Shown here: positions 32,358-41,276 of the stretch, one piece after another
Layout of the letters: the number at the start of each line of letters is the position of its first letter
Numbering within the stretch: the first letter of the stretch is position 1
DNA from: Propionibacteriaceae bacterium
GTDB lineage: Bacteria; Actinomycetota; Actinomycetes; Propionibacteriales; Propionibacteriaceae
Reading direction: 5' to 3'
NCBI GenBank assembly: GCA_016717345.1
Contig: JADKFR010000001.1
Location: 510,689 to 574,688 of the forward strand
DNA length: 64,000 nt
The notes under the pieces: model-generated
Databases searched by the model: none
Told to the model about the DNA's origin: nothing
What the model saw: the letters and a program-made list of their open reading frames with translations, nothing else
Program-made: the position numbers and the translations under genes

Positions 32358-33440
32358 ATCGTGGCATACAACTCCAGGTAGCTCTTCGCCACCACCGGCC
32401 AGTCGCAGTTCGCGGCGAAGGCCAGCCCGCCAGCGCGAAGCCGCTCGGCGAGGCCGGGGTCGTCGCCCACCCGGAGCAGGGCTTCCCGCAGTCGATCGAC
32501 GTCGCCGGGAGGCACCAGCAACCCAGCTCCGCCGACCACGTCGGCCAGCGCGCCGCTGTCACTCGCCACGACGGGAACCCCGCAGGCCATCGCCTCGACC
32601 GCGACCCGGCCGAATTGCTCCAGCCAGCTCGGGGTCGGCAGCGACGGGACGGCGAGAACGTCCAGCGACCGGTAGAAGTCGGGCAACGCGTCCTGGCCGA
32701 GCGAACCGACGAACTCGACGCGACCCAGCAGCCCCAGCCGTTCGACCAGCGCGCTCAACTCGGCCTGCTGCGGGCCTGCCCCCGCGAGGCGAAGCGTGAG
32801 CCTCTGGTCCCCCGTCACTGCGGCCAGCAGCACGTCCACGCCCTTGTGCGGGGCGAACCGTCCCACGTAGCCAACGACCACGCCGTCTCGTCGGAGCCGC
32901 CCTGTCTGCTGCGGGACTGAAGTGGCGCACGTCGAGCCCCAACGGGATCAGCCGGGCCTTGCCGGGAAAGCCCTTGTCCTCGCAGATGCGGCCGGCCTCG
33001 ATGTTGCAGACGCTGACGGCCGCAGCGCGTCGCAACGCCCACCGCTCGAACCAACGGAAGGGAACCGGGTAGCGCTTGCGAATGTTCTGCGCCGAGTAGA
33101 GCGAGTACGGCGCGCGCTGCTGCCGCAGCGCCCGCAGCGCCAGGATCTCCGCGGTCGCGAGTGCGAACGGTTCCTCGTGGAGCTCGATGACGTCCCACGT
33201 CTCACCGAGCGCCCGCCACAGCGGCTTGGGGTCGTAGACGAACAGCGCCGGATGTCTGCCAAACGTCCGGACGCCGGTGACCTGCTCTGCCGGCAGAGGC
33301 TGCACGGTGACCGCGACCCCGCCCTCGTCCCAGCGCTGGGCACTCAGGGTGACCACATCGTGACCCAAGGCCCGCAGTTCGCGCTCACGCTCACGCCACG
33401 CAGCCACGACCGCACTGTGCGAAACGCGGAGAATACGCAC
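32324..33440 (-). CDS. Group 1 (GT4-type) glycosyltransferase, apparent frameshift
   Basis: The GTG at 33440 gives MRILRVSHSAVVAAWRERER, followed by VIELHEEPFALATAEILALR and LIPLGLDVRHFSPAAD. The second frame begins DGVVVGYVGRFAPHKGVDVL and includes VPSLPTPSWLEQFGRVAVEA, the conserved E-x7-E donor-binding region, and ends YLELYATIARAAP. They join near 32881-32893 with one extra (or two missing) bases, giving about 372 residues. It has the two Rossmann domains of the GT-B fold and should add a nucleotide-activated sugar to the polysaccharide repeat in the cytoplasm. It is divergent from the Wzz/BY-kinase gene at 33570. Its 3' end overlaps the ywiC truncation point. Confidence 0.85.
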
Positions 33441-33569
33441 GTTTGCACCCTTCTGGCGGCAGAACAAGAATGTTACCCGGTCACGCGGGGACGCCCGATC
33501 TTCTGGGCCCGCTTGCGGCATGTGGGAGGATGGGGCCGAGTAGCTGACACCGACGACGTGGGGGAACAC

Positions 33570-34964
33570 GTGCCGCTCCGAGATGTACTGAGGATCCTTG
33601 GTCGACACTGGCGGACTCTGCTTACCTGCGTTCTGCTGGTCCTCTCCGCCACGCTGCTCGTGACGCTCAGTACCACCCCCGTCTACGCGGCGAGCACGCG
33701 GGTGTTCCTCTCCTCGACCTCGAGCGGCTACGTCGTCTCGAAGGATGACCTCGGCACCTACGTCGAACTGCTCGGGTCACCGACCCTGCTCGAACCGCTT
33801 CGCCAAGGGCTCGGGCTTCCCGCTGATACTCCGATAAACGTCTCTGCCACTGTGTCCGAGCGGGCCCCCATCTTGAGCATCACCGCGCGGGCGTCGTCAG
33901 CCAAGCTCGCCACGGACACCGCCAACGCCGTCGCGCCGCAACTCGCCCTGATCGGGGGCAAGTACTCCGGACTCATCGCCTCCACCGGAGGCACGATCGA
34001 GGCGATCCCGGTTGTTCCCGCCAGCACCCCGGCCTCACCCGAAAGCCCCGACGTGCCCCGCAACGTCGCCCTCGGCCTGCTCGCGGGCCTCGCCCTGGGA
34101 ATCGGAATCGTCCTGCTGCGGCACTTCCTCGACACCAGGATCCGCTCAGAGGCCGACCTTGCTGCGCTGTCGCCCAAGCCACTGCTCGGCTCTCTGCGAC
34201 GCATCAGGAACGCCGACCGCAGCCCCCTGGTCATGATGACCGACCCCCACGGCTCGGAAGCGGAGGAGTTCCGCCGCCTGCGCACCAACGTGCAGTTTGT
34301 CGACGTGACGACCGGAGGCAAGCACTCGTTCGTCGTCTCGTCAGCCGTCCCGGCCGAAGGCAAGACCACCACCGCGGTCAACCTCGCCATCGCGATGGCT
34401 GATTCGGGCGCCAAGGTGCTCCTCGTGGACGGCGATTTGCGGAACCCTTCGGTCGCCAGCGCCATGGGCCTGGAGGGTGGCGTCGGCCTGACCACGATTC
34501 TGCTGGGCCGCGCCACCGTCGACGACGTAGCCCAACGGTGGGGCGACACGAGCTTGTTCGTGCTTCCGGCGGGCACGATTCCGCCGAACCCGAGCGAGTT
34601 GCTCGGGTCGGACGCGTTCGCTGACCTGGTCAAAGAGTTGCTGGCCGGCTTCGATTTCGTCATTATCGACAGCGCTCCCGTGCTCCCGGTCATAGACCCT
34701 GTGCTGATCAGCCGCCTCGTCGGCGGCATGTTGCTGGTGGTCAGCGCCGGACGAAGCAAGAAGCACGACGTGGCCGCCGCACTCAAGTCCCTCAAGACCG
34801 TGGACGTCCAGATCGCCGGCTTCGCGCTCAACCTGACCGCCGGCGAAGGCACCTACTACGGCTACGGCCATCGCGACGCCGCTGACACCGCCCAGCCCGA
34901 GAGCAACCGGCCCGCCCGACCCGCGCGGCGCGCGCCCAAGCGGGCGCGCAAGGTGGCCGCGTGA
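33570..34964 (+). CDS. Chain-length determinant fused to BY-kinase (Wzz/Wzc-type), copy 1
   Basis: 464 residues from the GTG at 33570 (MPLRDVLRILGRHW), just after GGGGGAA. The Wzz region has membrane helix 1 (LLTCVLLVLSATLLVTL), an extracytoplasmic stretch, and helix 2 (ALGLLAGLALGIGIVLL). The cytoplasmic kinase has EEFRRLRTNVQF, Walker A PAEGKTTTAVNLA, Walker A' VLLVDGDLRNPS and Walker B FVIIDSAPVLPVID. The tail has only YYGYG, then a run rich in Pro, Arg, Ala and Lys. It should control polymer length with the LMW phosphatase at 36368. A second homologue lies at 56103. The promoter and start region (33541-33610) is partly duplicated at 36233-36300. Confidence 0.92.
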   Translation: MPLRDVLRILGRHWRTLLTCVLLVLSATLLVTLSTTPVYAASTRVFLSSTSSGYVVSKDDLGTYVELLGSPTLLEPLRQGLGLPADTPINVSATVSERAPILSITARASSAKLATDTANAVAPQLALIGGKYSGLIASTGGTIEAIPVVPASTPASPESPDVPRNVALGLLAGLALGIGIVLLRHFLDTRIRSEADLAALSPKPLLGSLRRIRNADRSPLVMMTDPHGSEAEEFRRLRTNVQFVDVTTGGKHSFVVSSAVPAEGKTTTAVNLAIAMADSGAKVLLVDGDLRNPSVASAMGLEGGVGLTTILLGRATVDDVAQRWGDTSLFVLPAGTIPPNPSELLGSDAFADLVKELLAGFDFVIIDSAPVLPVIDPVLISRLVGGMLLVVSAGRSKKHDVAAALKSLKTVDVQIAGFALNLTAGEGTYYGYGHRDAADTAQPESNRPARPARRAPKRARKVAA

Positions 34965-34997
34965 GCCACGAACGAACGTGACCTCCTCACCCGAGCG

Positions 34998-35270
34998 TCA
35001 CTCGCGGCGCTCTTCGACGAGGAGCCCCTGAGCCAGCAACAGCTCGACGAACTCCTCGACGTCGGCGCGAACGATGTCGGGATCTGCCCCGATGCGATCT
35101 GCCACCCGCTCGACCACGCCGCGACGATCCCCTTGATGCGCCTCCCGCCAGATCAGGCCCGCGGAGCCTTGCAGCACCTGGATCGGCCCCGCCGGGATCC
35201 GGGCCACGTACACGACGCCGTCCATCTCGACGGCGGCCACGTCTCCGGGCAGGCGCAGCCAGACGCTCAT
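34998..35270 (-). CDS. PqqD-family peptide-binding chaperone-like protein
   Basis: A 90-residue protein beginning MSVWLRLPGDVAAVEMDGVV, followed by AGLIWREAHQG and, at the end, DVEEFVELLLAQGLLVEERR. This is the RRE/PqqD winged-helix fold, used to present leader peptides to modifying enzymes or, in other loci, found with HprK-like kinases. Its ATG overlaps the stop of the nucleotidyltransferase gene (ATGA at 35267-35270), so the two are co-translated. No radical-SAM, lasso-cyclase or precursor peptide gene is visible next to it. Its role in a polysaccharide locus is open. Confidence 0.8.
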   Translation of the reverse strand: MSVWLRLPGDVAAVEMDGVVYVARIPAGPIQVLQGSAGLIWREAHQGDRRGVVERVADRIGADPDIVRADVEEFVELLLAQGLLVEERRE

Positions 35271-36145
35271 CGCGAGCCCGCCGATCGCGCGTGCCGCACG
35301 CGCCACTCCTCGCGCAGCCCACGCACCGGTCGCGCGAAGAACTCCTTGACGACCTCCCGTCGAGTGGGAGTCCGTCCCATGACGATGGTCAGGTGCTCGA
35401 CGTTGACGAGCGGGGCCCGGAGCACGAGCCGGATGGCGGCCCCCATTGTGGGCGCCGCCTTGATCCTGGCCCACCACTCCTCGATGCGGGTACCCCCCCG
35501 CGATACGACCTTCCACAGGTCATGATCCGAACGATCCTGGTACGCGTCGAGGTTTCCGATCGCTGCGGCGAGGGCCACCTCCGCTCCCAGCCGGGCGACC
35601 AGCTCGGTCACATCCTGTCGCTGTTGGGGAGTGGCCCGTCCCCAGGCGGAGTCGACGTCCCGCTGGCCACGGGACTTGTCCTCGGAGCGGGCGGCATGGA
35701 GCACCAGTATGACGGCCTGACCGGCCAAGCTCGGCACCGGGCAACGGGCGCCGGCGATCTGGGATTCGCCGCGCTCCCGCCACAGCTCGTCGAAAGCGGC
35801 GGCGGGCGACAGCGTGATGCCCGGGTAGTGGCGATGGACGTCCACATAGCCCCACACCTCGTGCAACAGCGTGGCGGCGTGACCGAACGGCGAGCCAGCC
35901 TCGAACCCGATCGACCAGTTCCACCCGGAGGCCGACAGTGCGCCCAGGAGCCGTCCGACCTGATCGGGGCGCACCAGCACATCGACGTCCGAGCCGACTC
36001 GCCCCTCCCAACTCACCGTGTCATCGAGAGCGAAGCCCTTGAGATGCAGGATGTCCACGGCGTTCAGGTCTGCAACCCGTTGCACTGCCGCGTGCCCCAA
36101 CATCACCCGCACACTGAAGGGCACCGCGGGGCTCTCAGACGTCAC
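35267..36145 (-). CDS. Nucleotidyltransferase-fold protein (NTP_transf_5 type)
   Basis: 292 residues. The nucleotidyltransferase signature is ILHLKGFALDD, then GSDVDVLVRPDQVGRLLGAL, with the metal-binding Asp pair at 53 and 55. EVWGYVDVHRHYPG gives the third acidic position. A helical C-terminal half follows. The family PF14907 is widespread in exopolysaccharide and peptide-modification loci, but its reaction is not established to my knowledge. The GTG at 36145 has no ribosome site. TAGCAT lies six bases upstream on the minus strand, a leaderless pattern. It is the first gene of a two-gene unit with the PqqD protein. Confidence 0.8.
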   Translation of the reverse strand: MTSESPAVPFSVRVMLGHAAVQRVADLNAVDILHLKGFALDDTVSWEGRVGSDVDVLVRPDQVGRLLGALSASGWNWSIGFEAGSPFGHAATLLHEVWGYVDVHRHYPGITLSPAAAFDELWRERGESQIAGARCPVPSLAGQAVILVLHAARSEDKSRGQRDVDSAWGRATPQQRQDVTELVARLGAEVALAAAIGNLDAYQDRSDHDLWKVVSRGGTRIEEWWARIKAAPTMGAAIRLVLRAPLVNVEHLTIVMGRTPTRREVVKEFFARPVRGLREEWRVRHARSAGSR

Positions 36146-36151
36146 CGGGTC

Positions 36152-36157
36152 ATGCTA
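36152..36157 (-). promoter_or_regulatory. Probable -10 box of a leaderless nucleotidyltransferase-pqqD transcript
   Basis: Read on the minus strand: TAGCAT, six bases, GTG start at 36145. There is no ribosome site. Confidence 0.45.
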
Positions 36158-36232
36158 TCTCTGCCTGTTGGGCCCCTGGCCGGGCCGCTGGCCAACTGGC
36201 CCTCTTGGCGACGTGTGGGACAATGGCCCAGG

Positions 36233-36371
36233 TAGCTGACGCCGACATCGTGGGGGATACGTGCCGCTCCGAGAACTACTGAAGATCCTTCGTCGCCGCT
36301 GCCCGGACCGTGCTCGCGCGCGTCTCCGGGCCAGCGAGCAGGGGCGCGGCCCGGGTCAGGAGCGACCGTGA
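36233..36371 (+). pseudogene. Remnant duplicate of the Wzz/BY-kinase promoter and start
   Basis: Bases 36233-36300 match 33541-33610 closely, including TAGCTGAC, the GTGGGGGA ribosome-site region, the GTG start and the first dozen codons. The frame from 36261 gives MPLRELLKILRRR and then loses similarity, ending at a TGA (36369-36371) that overlaps the GTG of the phosphatase gene. It is the 5' stub of a second chain-length gene whose body is gone. Its promoter may still drive the phosphatase. Confidence 0.65.
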
Positions 36372-37000
36372 CCTCCGCGACCGAGCGGCCCGGTCTGAAC
36401 GGGGGGGAGGCCGCACCGGCGGACCTCCGCCCTGACGCGGTCAACGTGCTGATGGTGTGCACCGGCAACATCTGCCGGTCCCCTGCCGCGCACCTTCTGC
36501 TCGAAGCGTCACTCCATGGCGCCGGCCCCATCACCGTCACCAGCGCCGGAACGATGGCACTCGTCGGAGAGCCGGTGTTCGCGCCAATAGAGAGACTGCT
36601 CCGCAGTCGGGGCATCGACCCTGGCGGGTTTGGCGCAAGCCTGCTCACGGAGCGTGGCGTCAGGTCAGCCAGCCTCGTGTTGGGGATGACGCGAGCACAC
36701 CGTGGGCAGGCAGTGTCGTTGTCGCCTGCCGCGGTTCGGCGCAGCTTCACGCTCAAGGAGTTTGCCCGCCTTGCCGGGCAGGTACCGTCGACAGCGCTGA
36801 CGGCCTTGGCCGGCTCGGCCTCACCCGCCGCCCGGCTCTCGGCGCTCACGCAGCTCGCCGGGCGGTACCGCGCCCCCGTACCAGACACCGACGACGACGT
36901 CGACGATCCCTACCGTCGAGGCGACGAGGTCAACGCGCGGGTGTTCGACGAGATCGAGCGTGCTGTGGCGACGATCGTCTCCATCACCCTCGGGCGTTGA
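36368..37000 (+). CDS. Low-molecular-weight protein tyrosine phosphatase
   Basis: 210 residues, longer than the usual 150. The phosphate-binding loop VCTGNICRSP has the nucleophile Cys31 and the Arg at 37. The C-terminal Asp motif is DDPYRRGDE, a variant of the usual DPY/F general acid. An N-terminal extension of about 25 residues and a Ser/Ala insertion account for the extra length. In capsule loci such enzymes dephosphorylate the BY-kinase tail, which matches the kinases at 33570 and 56103. The GTG at 36368 overlaps the stop of the upstream Wzz stub by four bases. Confidence 0.9.
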   Translation: MTSATERPGLNGGEAAPADLRPDAVNVLMVCTGNICRSPAAHLLLEASLHGAGPITVTSAGTMALVGEPVFAPIERLLRSRGIDPGGFGASLLTERGVRSASLVLGMTRAHRGQAVSLSPAAVRRSFTLKEFARLAGQVPSTALTALAGSASPAARLSALTQLAGRYRAPVPDTDDDVDDPYRRGDEVNARVFDEIERAVATIVSITLGR

Positions 37001-37202
37001 GGCGGGCGTGGAGTTGTGGCTTGACACCGGGCAGAGGCCGCCGGCGCCGGCGGCCTCTACTGTTGACGTCCGCTCGCTCGGAGCCCGCCAGCCGCGCTCG
37101 TGGCTTCGACGAGAGACCGCAAATGCCCCACCCGAGGGCAATTCCGCAGCACGTGAAAGATGAGGCTAGAGTGCGGAGCAGCCGGAAGGGGAGGGGCCTG
37201 CT

Positions 37203-37918
37203 ATGACGTCTCGACCCCGTGTCGCGGTTGCCCACGACTACCTGACGCAACGTGGCGGAGCCGAGCGAGTCGTGCTCTCGTTGATGCGAGCATTCCCCGA
37301 CGCGCCGATTTATACCACGCTCTACAATCCGCCCGGCACGTACCCCGAGTTCGCCGACGCGAAGATCGTCACGTCGTGGCTCAACAACATCCCGCTGTTC
37401 CGCAAGGATCATCGGCCGGCACTCCCGCTGCTTGCCCTGGCAGCCAACTCGCTGCGGATCGACGCCGACGTGGTGATCGCCTCCAGCACGGGATGGGCGC
37501 ACGGCTTCCCAACCTCCGGCCGTAAGCTCGTCTACTGCCACTCCCCGGCCAGGTACCTCTACCGCACCGAGGAGTACCTGGGCCAACCCGCCCGGTCGTC
37601 GCTCAAAGGCCAGCTCCTGATGGCGATGCGTCCAGCACTCGTGCGTTGGGATCAGCATGCCGCTCGCTCGGCGGATCGGTACGTGTGCAACTCCACGGTG
37701 GTTCAACGCAGAATCGCCGAGGTTTACGGCATCGAGTCCGACGTCATTGCCCCGCCTGCTGGCGTCAAATCCACCGGCAGGCAGGAGCCGGTCGAACAGC
37801 TGCAGGACTGGGCGGACGGGTACTACCTCGTCGTTTCCCGGCTCCTTCCCTACAAGAACGTTCAACGTGTGATCGAAGCTTTTCATGGAACTTCCGAGAA
37901 GCTTGCCATCGCGGAAGA
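37203..37918 (+). pseudogene. GT4 glycosyltransferase, 5' part, interrupted by IS3 element
   Basis: The ATG at 37203, after GGGGAGGGG, opens a GT-B glycosyltransferase: VAVAHDYLTQRGGAERVVLS, IYTTLYNPPGTYPEF, WAHGFPTSGRKLVYCHSPAR and LVVSRLLPYKNVQRVIEAF. It breaks off after residue ~239 (SEKLAIAED), where the IS begins. The end of a matching protein appears after the IS at 39458-39555 (KQFSEERFVKRMRDAVAQLG). Roughly a hundred residues that should hold the donor-binding E-x7-E region are missing from both sides. The gene is therefore inactivated by insertion plus deletion. Confidence 0.85.
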
Positions 37919-37934
37919 TGTCAACATTTTTGGG

Positions 37935-38960
37935 TCAGTTGTTGATTTCGTTTGTTGAGTTTGGGTCGTGTGGGGGTTTGTTGATCCAGGCGGCGGTGGG
38001 TAGGGCGAGGGGCACGGGGTGGTGGCGGACGAACCGTTCGGGGTGCTGCGTGTAGGCGTGGGTGAGGACGGTGGCCCGCTGCTCGTGGATGGTGTCGGCG
38101 TGGCCGTGGTGGACGTCGGCGGGGGTGTGCATGCCGATCCCGGAGTGGCGGTGGGAGTGGTTGTACCAGCCGAAGAACCAGGCCAGGAAGGCGCGGGCGT
38201 CTTCGAGGCTGCCGAACCAGGTCGGGAACTCGGGCCGGTACTTCAACGTCTTGAAATGCGCTTCCGAGTAGGGGTTGTCGTTCGAGGTGTGCGGTCGGGA
38301 GTGGGACTTGGTGACGCCGAGGTCGGCGAGCAGGAACGCCACCGGTTTCGAGGCCATCGAGGAGCCGTTGTCGGCGTGGATGGTCAACCGGTTCCGGTCG
38401 ACGTGCTGCTTGTCGATGGTGTCGGCGAGCAGCTTCTCGGCGAGCTCGGCCGACTCACATGGTGCGACCATCCACCCGACGATGTAGCGGGAGTAGATGT
38501 CGATGATGCAGTACAGGTAGAAGTAGGACCACTTCGCCGGACCGTGGAGCTTGGTGATATCCCAGGACCACACCTGGTTAGGGGTTTCAGCGATCAGTTC
38601 GGGTTTCTTACGGGCCGGATGGGTCGCCAGGGAGCGGCGTTCCCGCACCTCGCCACGGGCCCGCAACAGCCGGTACATGGTCGACACCGAGCACAGGTAC
38701 ACGCCCTCGTCGAGCAGGACGGCGTGGATCTCGGCGGGCGCCATGTCGACGAACCGCTCACTGTGCAACACCGCCAGGACCTCGGCCTGCTCTGCCGCTG
38801 ACAAGGCCCTCGGCTGCCGCTTGCGGGTCTTCGCCGGTGGGGCCGGTTTCGGGGACGTGCGGTGGTGCCGGTAGTGGCTGGACCGCGGCCGGCCCACCGC
38901 CTGGCAGGCGGCCGTCACCCCCACCAACGGGGTGAGCTCGAGGATCGTCTCGTCGATCAC
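37935..38960 (-). CDS. IS3-family transposase OrfB (DDE integrase domain)
   Basis: 341 residues. A helical HTH_21-like region (about 60-120) is followed by the rve integrase core. The catalytic residues lie in QVWSWDITKLHGPAKWSYFY (first Asp), LTIHADNGSSM (second Asp) and DNPYSEAHFKTLKY (Glu). The GTG at 38960 overlaps the orfA stop (GTGA). IS3 elements usually make an OrfAB fusion by -1 frameshifting. I cannot pick out the slippery site by eye. The frame is intact. Confidence 0.93.
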   Translation of the reverse strand: MIDETILELTPLVGVTAACQAVGRPRSSHYRHHRTSPKPAPPAKTRKRQPRALSAAEQAEVLAVLHSERFVDMAPAEIHAVLLDEGVYLCSVSTMYRLLRARGEVRERRSLATHPARKKPELIAETPNQVWSWDITKLHGPAKWSYFYLYCIIDIYSRYIVGWMVAPCESAELAEKLLADTIDKQHVDRNRLTIHADNGSSMASKPVAFLLADLGVTKSHSRPHTSNDNPYSEAHFKTLKYRPEFPTWFGSLEDARAFLAWFFGWYNHSHRHSGIGMHTPADVHHGHADTIHEQRATVLTHAYTQHPERFVRHHPVPLALPTAAWINKPPHDPNSTNEINN

Positions 38961-39385
38961 GGCTGTTCGTCGCTGCTGCTGGTCGAGATCTGATCCAGCA
39001 GAGCCGAGAGTTTTGACTGGATCTCGATCACCTTCCGGGCTGTTTCCAGCTCGCCGGTCAACCGCTCCACCTGTTTGCGGAGCTTCGCGTTCTCCTTCTG
39101 CTCCGCACTCGCCGGTGGTGCCCCCGCCGGCCGTCCCAACGCCTCCAGGACCGCCTTGTCGCGTTGGTCACGCCACGCGCTGATCAACGACGTGTACAGG
39201 CCTTCGCGTCGCAGCAGGGCACCCTTGCCGTCCCGGTCACACGCCTCGTACTCGGCCAGGATGTCCCGCTTGTACTTCGCCGTGTACGTCCGCCGGAACG
39301 CTCGCTCCGGCACCTGCGGATCAGGGACCTCATCCATACCAACAGCCTGCCCGACCGGCTTCACAGCTGTCATCGATGCACTCAT
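38957..39385 (-). CDS. IS3-family transposase OrfA (HTH)
   Basis: 142 residues from the ATG at 39385, eight bases after AGGAGG. The helix-turn-helix region reads AFRRTYTAKYKRDILAEYEA, then ALLRREGLYTSLISAWRDQR. A leucine-zipper-like coiled-coil (about 95-125: ENAKLRKQVERLTGELETAR) follows. It binds the IS ends and partners OrfB. Confidence 0.9.
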   Translation of the reverse strand: MSASMTAVKPVGQAVGMDEVPDPQVPERAFRRTYTAKYKRDILAEYEACDRDGKGALLRREGLYTSLISAWRDQRDKAVLEALGRPAGAPPASAEQKENAKLRKQVERLTGELETARKVIEIQSKLSALLDQISTSSSDEQP

Positions 39386-39457
39386 TCGAGAATCCTCCTC
39401 TCCGCCCTCTTCAAGACAATAAACAGGACCGTCCTGCCGTCTCATCTAATGTTGACA

Positions 39458-39555
39458 CAGAGGGGGACGCGGTCAAGATCGTGGAACACACCAAGCAGTT
39501 CTCCGAGGAACGCTTCGTCAAGCGCATGAGGGACGCCGTGGCCCAACTCGGCTGA
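39458..39555 (+). pseudogene. GT4 glycosyltransferase, 3' fragment after the IS3 element
   Basis: About 31 codons reading AVKIVEHTKQFSEERFVKRM and ending RDAVAQLG before TGA at 39553. This is the usual last helix of a GT4 protein and belongs with the 5' fragment at 37203-37918. Confidence 0.7.
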
Positions 39556-39721
39556 AGGCCATACATCTCGGCGCCGAGCACCGAAGAATTTCCGGTTGCC
39601 CACCCAACGCTGACGCAGCGATACTGACGCCGTCGATGCGTTGGGCCACCCACGAAACACACTGCTGGATCATCCGAGTCCTCCAGGGGTGGACCAGCAT
39701 TTCTGGGGGGAGACGGCGCTC

Positions 39722-41192
39722 ATGACACTGGACCACCTGCTCACCACGAAAGCGGCAAGGTCGCGAGAGCTGTGGCGACACCTTCGCCACAGCTCTCGTC
39801 GGCTCGTGGGCGGGCTTGTCGTGGTCGACCTGATTGCCATCATCGCGGCCAGCCTGATCGCCGCTTTCGGGCGCAACAACCTGCCTCTCTTCCCCAACCT
39901 GGCTTCTGACCTGGGGCGGCTACTTCCGCCCATTGGCGCCATCGTGGTTCTGGTCTGGATGGTCGGCCTGGTGTCCGCCGGCGCGTACACCGTCCAGCGG
40001 ATTGGAGCCGGGACGTCGGAATACCGGTCGGTCGTTGTTGCGTCGCTGATCACCGCCGGCATGCTGGGGATCCTGGGCTACCTGTCGCAATACCCGCTGT
40101 CGCGCGGCTTCTTCGTCCTGCAGTTCTGTCTCGGCATCCCGCTGCTGCTCATCGGACGTTCGTCCGCACGGCGCGTCCTCCATACGCTGCGCCGACAGGG
40201 CGCCCTCAAGATCCAGGTCCTCATCGCCGGTCTACCCGAGCACATTGACGACGTCGCCGCCGTGCTGGCGCGGGAATCATGGCTCGGCTACGAGGTCATC
40301 GGAGCCCTGCTGCGGGAACCTGGCCTCAGCGAGACCCGTTCCGGAATCCCTGTCGCGGGCGCGCCGGAGGACGCCCTGAGCGCGCTGCGGAAGACCGGGG
40401 CCAATACCGTGATCTTCGCCGAGGGTCCTTCCCCGGGCTCACCTGTTCAACGAGCTGGCTCGCGCACTCGAAGCCGCCGACGCCCACATGATCGTCGTGC
40501 CGGCACTCACCGACATCGCTGCCGAGCGTTTGCACGTGCGGCCGGTCGCCGGGATGCCCCTCGTGCACGTCGAAGCTCCCACCGCGCAGAGGTCCGCGCG
40601 CTGGTTCAAGCGCGCGTTCGACCTGGTTGGGTCGATCTTCCTCATTGTGGTGTTCTCACCCGTCATGCTGCTAGTGGCCGCATCGATCAAGCTATGCGAC
40701 GCCGGCCCCGTCTTGTTCCGACAGGTTCGGGTGGGAATCAAGGGCGAGCTCTTCTCCTGCTTCAAGTTCCGCTCGATGTGCGTTGATGCGGAAGCACGGC
40801 GGGTCGGGCTCGCATCACACAACGACACCGACGGTGTGCTGTTCAAGATGAAGTCCGACCCGCGCGTCACAACCGTCGGGGCGCACATCCGGCGGTTCTC
40901 CCTCGACGAACTCCCGCAGCTCTTCAACGTGCTAAGGGGGGAAATGAGCCTTGTCGGCCCCCGCCCGGCGCTACCGGCCGAAGTGAGCCGATACGAGCAT
41001 CACGTCCTGCGTCGCCTTGACGTCAGGCCAGGCATGACCGGTCTGTGGCAGGTTTCCGGCCGGTCGGACCTCTCGTGGAGCGACACGGTCCGGCTCGACC
41101 TCTACTACGTGGACAACTGGTCCATGGTGCGCGACCTGAACATCTTGTTGAGGACCCTCAAAGCCGTCCTGCAGCCCCTGGGCGCCTACTGA
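39722..41192 (+). CDS. Polyprenyl-phosphate sugar-1-phosphate transferase (WbaP/WcaJ type), apparent frameshift
   Basis: About 489 residues once two frames are joined near 40427-40442 (one extra or two missing bases). The first frame has four N-terminal membrane helices (VDLIAIIAASLIAAF, IGAIVVLVWMVGLVSAG and others), then a Rossmann-like CoA-binding-type domain with VLIAGLPEHIDDVAAVLARE. The second frame has the catalytic domain: RWFKRAFDLVGSIF, VGIKGELFSCFKFRSMCVDA, DELPQLFNVLRGEMSLVGPR and GMTGLWQVSGRSD. It transfers a sugar-1-phosphate to undecaprenyl phosphate to begin a repeat unit. The ATG at 39722 follows GGGGGAG. It is one of two such enzymes in the island (the other is at 45459). 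Confidence 0.92.
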
Positions 41193-41264
41193 GGGGAACG
41201 CTGCCACGGAGGGGCGCGCAGGCCACCTCGCGGGGTGCCACGATGGGGCCTTGGGGGGTGCCCC

Positions 41265-41270
41265 TATAAT
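41265..41270 (+). promoter_or_regulatory. Consensus -10 box of a leaderless DUF4012 transcript
   Basis: A perfect TATAAT, six bases, then the GTG at 41277. There is no good -35 at 17 bases and no ribosome site. Confidence 0.55.
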
Positions 41271-41276
41271 GGCCCG

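Larger units (their letters stand above)
37919..39457. mobile_element. IS3-family insertion sequence
   Basis: An element of 1,539 bases bounded by TGTCAACATT at 37919-37928 and its exact reverse complement AATGTTGACA at 39448-39457. Beyond the first ten bases the ends diverge. It carries two overlapping minus-strand genes, orfA and orfB, in standard IS3 layout. No 3-4 base target duplication is apparent (left flank GAAGA, right flank CAGAG). The interrupted glycosyltransferase has lost its central part, so the insertion was followed by, or produced, an adjacent deletion. Confidence 0.88.

Noticed and set aside
32922..33569. N-terminal extension of the Wzz/BY-kinase gene by about 216 residues
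   Set aside because: That stretch is antisense to the divergent glycosyltransferase. The GTG at 33570 has a G-rich ribosome site and matches the start of the homologue at 56103.
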